From NCBI RefSeq assembly GCF_023217965.1, contig NZ_JALPSC010000001.1:372001-436000 (forward strand): DNA of 64,000 nt, given 5' to 3'. The notes below the pieces were generated by a model. It saw nothing but the letters and a program-made list of their open reading frames with translations, had not been told where the DNA came from and ran no database searches. The DNA comes from Prevotella sp. E13-27. Lineage in GTDB: Bacteria > Bacteroidota > Bacteroidia > Bacteroidales > Bacteroidaceae. Made by a program: the position numbers and the translations under genes. Positions 61,727 through 64,000 of this stretch are shown here, in pieces; position 1 is the first letter of the stretch, and each line of letters begins with the position of its first letter.

Positions 61727-62464
61727 ATGAAATCCCTACTCACACGTCGCAGCATTCGCAAATACAGCACACGCGAAGTATCAGAACAACTGTTGAGCCG
61801 CCTGCTCAACGAGGCAGCAAGAACCCAGACCATGGGCAACCTGCAGCTGTATAGCGTAGTAGTGACACGTTCACAAGAGATGAAAGAGCGTCTGGCTCCT
61901 GCACACTTCAACCAGCCCATGGTGACTCAGGCCCCTGTGGTGCTGACCATCTGTGCCGATTTCAACCGCACTTCGCAATGGGCACGATGCCGCAAGGCAG
62001 AACCAGGATACGACAACTTCCTGTCGTTCCAGAATGCTGCCATTGACGCGCTTCTCTACACGCAGACCCTCTGCAACCTGATGGACGAAGAAGGACTGGG
62101 CTATTGCTATCTGGGCACTACGGTCTATATGCCACAGATGATCATTGACACGCTCCAGTTGCCAAAGCTGGTAATGCCCATCGCCACACTCACCGTTGGC
62201 TGGCCCGACGAAGAGCCGGCACTGAGCGACCGTCTGCCTATGGAAAGCTTCGTACACAACGAGACCTACAAGGACTATACTCCTGCAGACATTGACACCT
62301 ATTATAATAATAAGGAGAGCCTTGAAGAGAACCGACACTTTGTAGAGATAAACAACAAAGAGACACTGGCACAGGTCTTCACAGACATACGCTACACGAA
62401 GAAAGACAACGAGGCCATGTCGGAAGTGCTCTTAGAAACGCTGAAGCAGCAAGGGTTCCTATAG
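61727..62464 (+). CDS. FMN-dependent nitroreductase-family protein
   Basis: A 245-residue flavoprotein of the NfsA/FRP type: SLLTRRSIRKYSTREVSEQLL at the start (FMN phosphate-binding Arg residues), GNLQLYSVVVTR, DEEGLGYCYLGTT, and ATLTVGWPDEEP. It would use NAD(P)H to reduce nitro or quinone compounds. About 50 extra C-terminal residues, as in NfsA. Only the heptamer array separates it from the protease gene. Confidence 0.85.
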   Translation: MKSLLTRRSIRKYSTREVSEQLLSRLLNEAARTQTMGNLQLYSVVVTRSQEMKERLAPAHFNQPMVTQAPVVLTICADFNRTSQWARCRKAEPGYDNFLSFQNAAIDALLYTQTLCNLMDEEGLGYCYLGTTVYMPQMIIDTLQLPKLVMPIATLTVGWPDEEPALSDRLPMESFVHNETYKDYTPADIDTYYNNKESLEENRHFVEINNKETLAQVFTDIRYTKKDNEAMSEVLLETLKQQGFL

Positions 62465-62542
62465 ACCGATAGCACACATTTACCATAACTACCAACGCCA
62501 CACATATAACTAACAACACAATTATTAAACTATTACTTACCT

Positions 62543-64000
62543 ATGAACATTATCACAAGGAAAAGAATCAATTATCTGTTCCTTTTACTCGCGTGTTTCG
62601 GAAAAGCGCAGGGACAGGTTTCATTCGGACAGGCAGAAAAGATTGACAACGACTGGTCTTTCCTGCGAGTAGATTCCACCACAAACAGTTTCGAATCACC
62701 AAAGATGAGAGATGCCGCCTTCGACGACTCCCGTTGGCGCCGTCTGAGTCTGCCACACGACTGGAGTGTAGAGACACCCATGTCGCCCGATAAGGGTTCG
62801 TGTCAGGCATATCTCACTGGTGGCATAGGATGGTATCGCAAACACCTTACCATTGACAAGAAGGCAGCCGAGACAGAAGGCATACGCCACTATGTATATT
62901 TCGAAGGTGTATATAACTATTCTGAAGTATATGTAAATGGCAAGTTCTTAGGACTGCGTCCTAGCGGATTCGCATCATTTCTCTATGACATTACACCATA
63001 TCTCTCTGACAATGGCGACAACATCATTGCCGTAAGGGTGAACCATTCACAGGAATATGACTCACGCTGGTACACCGGCTCAGGCATCTATCGCCATGTA
63101 TGGTTAGTGAAAGCCCCTGAGGTACATCTGTCACAATGGGGCACCGCCTACAGACTGGTGAACATAAACAAAAGCAAGGCAGTCATTGAGGTTGACGTGG
63201 AAACGACCGATGACCGTACAGACAAGACAAAGGCGCTGACACAGAAAGCCGTCATCGAACTGACAGATGCCAGCGGAAATGTTGTCGCATCAACACAGAC
63301 AACCATAGGCGCACAAGAGAAGAAGACCGTCACGCTGACTGTGAAGAACCCACAGCGCTGGACTCTTGAAAAGCCATACCTATATACCCTGACCACAAAA
63401 CTGCCAAACGACAAGTCAGTAGTCAAAGCAGGACTGCGCACCCTCGAGTTCTCCGCAGACAAGGGCTTTGCACTTAACGGACAGTGGATGAAGATAAAGG
63501 GCGTATGCCTGCACGACGATGCTGGAGTGTTGGGCACGGCAGTACCTAAGGCCGTGTGGGAGCGCAGGCTCAAGGAGCTCAAGGCTATCGGCGTGAATGC
63601 CATACGCATGAGCCATAATCCCCATGCACCCGAGCTTTACGACCTCTGCGACGAGATAGGACTGCTCGTCATGGACGAAGCATCTGACGAATGGGAGTTT
63701 CCCAAACGCAAATGGATGAGAGGATGGAACAATGGAAAGCCAGAATATCAGGGAACATACACCTATTTCAATGAATGGATAGACCGCGACGTTGCCGACA
63801 TGGTGCGCCGCGACCGCTGTCACCCATCAATATTCCTTTGGTCGATAGGCAACGAGGTTGACTACCCCAACGACCCCTACTCTCACCCTGTTCTCGACGG
63901 TGGAACGAACGGGTTCACACAGCCCATGTACGGAGGCTATCACCCTAACCAGCCGAACGCAGAGCGCATAGGACATATTGCCAAGAGACTGGCAGCAATC
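62543..64000 (+). CDS. Glycoside hydrolase family 2, beta-galactosidase-like (5' part)
   Basis: The frame is open to the window end (486 codons). After a signal peptide (NYLFLLLACFGKAQG) come the sugar-binding jelly-roll (DDSRWRRLSLPHDWSVE, GWYRKHLTI, YVNGKFLGLRPSGF), an Ig-like domain, and the TIM-barrel start with GVCLHDDAGVLG, NAIRMSHNPHAPELYDLCDEIGLLVMDE and the acid/base Glu of FLWSIGNEVD. An exo-acting galactosidase, glucuronidase or mannosidase are all possible; the nucleophile lies outside the window. Confidence 0.9.
   Translation, partial: MNIITRKRINYLFLLLACFGKAQGQVSFGQAEKIDNDWSFLRVDSTTNSFESPKMRDAAFDDSRWRRLSLPHDWSVETPMSPDKGSCQAYLTGGIGWYRKHLTIDKKAAETEGIRHYVYFEGVYNYSEVYVNGKFLGLRPSGFASFLYDITPYLSDNGDNIIAVRVNHSQEYDSRWYTGSGIYRHVWLVKAPEVHLSQWGTAYRLVNINKSKAVIEVDVETTDDRTDKTKALTQKAVIELTDASGNVVASTQTTIGAQEKKTVTLTVKNPQRWTLEKPYLYTLTTKLPNDKSVVKAGLRTLEFSADKGFALNGQWMKIKGVCLHDDAGVLGTAVPKAVWERRLKELKAIGVNAIRMSHNPHAPELYDLCDEIGLLVMDEASDEWEFPKRKWMRGWNNGKPEYQGTYTYFNEWIDRDVADMVRRDRCHPSIFLWSIGNEVDYPNDPYSHPVLDGGTNGFTQPMYGGYHPNQPNAERIGHIAKRLAAI

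Overview
The window reads as chromosomal DNA from a Bacteroidales bacterium, most likely a member of Prevotellaceae. Many genes are preceded by the Bacteroidetes sigma-ABfr promoter (TAnnTTTG at -7, TTG/TTTG about 19-21 bases upstream) and lack strong Shine-Dalgarno sites. Type IX secretion genes (porT-like, porQ) are present together with secreted proteins carrying Por-type C-terminal sorting tails. Gene order (exbB-exbD-exbD-tonB-pstS-like-TPR; rpsL-rpsG-fusA-rpsJ; porQ-cmk) also fits this group. No rRNA, canonical tRNA gene or CRISPR array was found by eye.

Layout. 0-1.3 kb: 3' part of a PL11 rhamnogalacturonan lyase. 1.4-13.1 kb: mostly minus-strand housekeeping (MG2-like surface protein, dnaA, MCE/MlaD protein and amidase, folB, a core-deleted class II ribonucleotide reductase relic, rplS, a 5'-nucleotidase split over two genes in reversed order, porT-like). 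13.3-26.7 kb: ferredoxin, the Ton energy-transduction operon, aspartate aminotransferase, a sugar isomerase, the str ribosomal operon and a DUF3467 gene. 27.0-41.0 kb: a plus-strand cluster of exported proteins centred on a giant protein of about 3000 residues, preceded by two strong RNA hairpins (one with a tRNA-like T-loop) and closed by a 52-residue gene coupled through an ATGA overlap. 41.1-46.9 kb: gpmI, then a uronate module (orphan PTS EIIC-like permease, exported KduI, hexuronate MFS carrier) that fits with the pectin lyase at the window start. 46.9-52.7 kb: an accessory region with a wrecked restriction-modification locus (dcm, mrr and vsr relics) around a compact four-gene operon (47-residue protein, ADP-ribosyltransferase-like protein, HNH endonuclease, unknown), an intact IS4-family element with its 9-bp target duplication, 22-bp tandem arrays and a possible unannotated RNA. 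52.7-64 kb: nhaD, polyprenyl synthase, a second TonB, porQ-cmk, an outer-membrane protein, a Fur-family regulator, an M6 protease, a nitroreductase and the 5' part of a GH2 glycosidase.

Working together: surface glycan degradation (PL11, GH2, KduI, uronate carriers) is served by TonB energy transduction and type IX secretion. The most novel-looking parts are the compact operon inside the decayed restriction locus (48.0-50.0 kb), the giant-protein export cluster (27.0-41.0 kb) with an apparently undescribed repeated domain, and several small structured or repetitive intergenic elements. All family names come from reading protein sequences and motifs; no database search was run.
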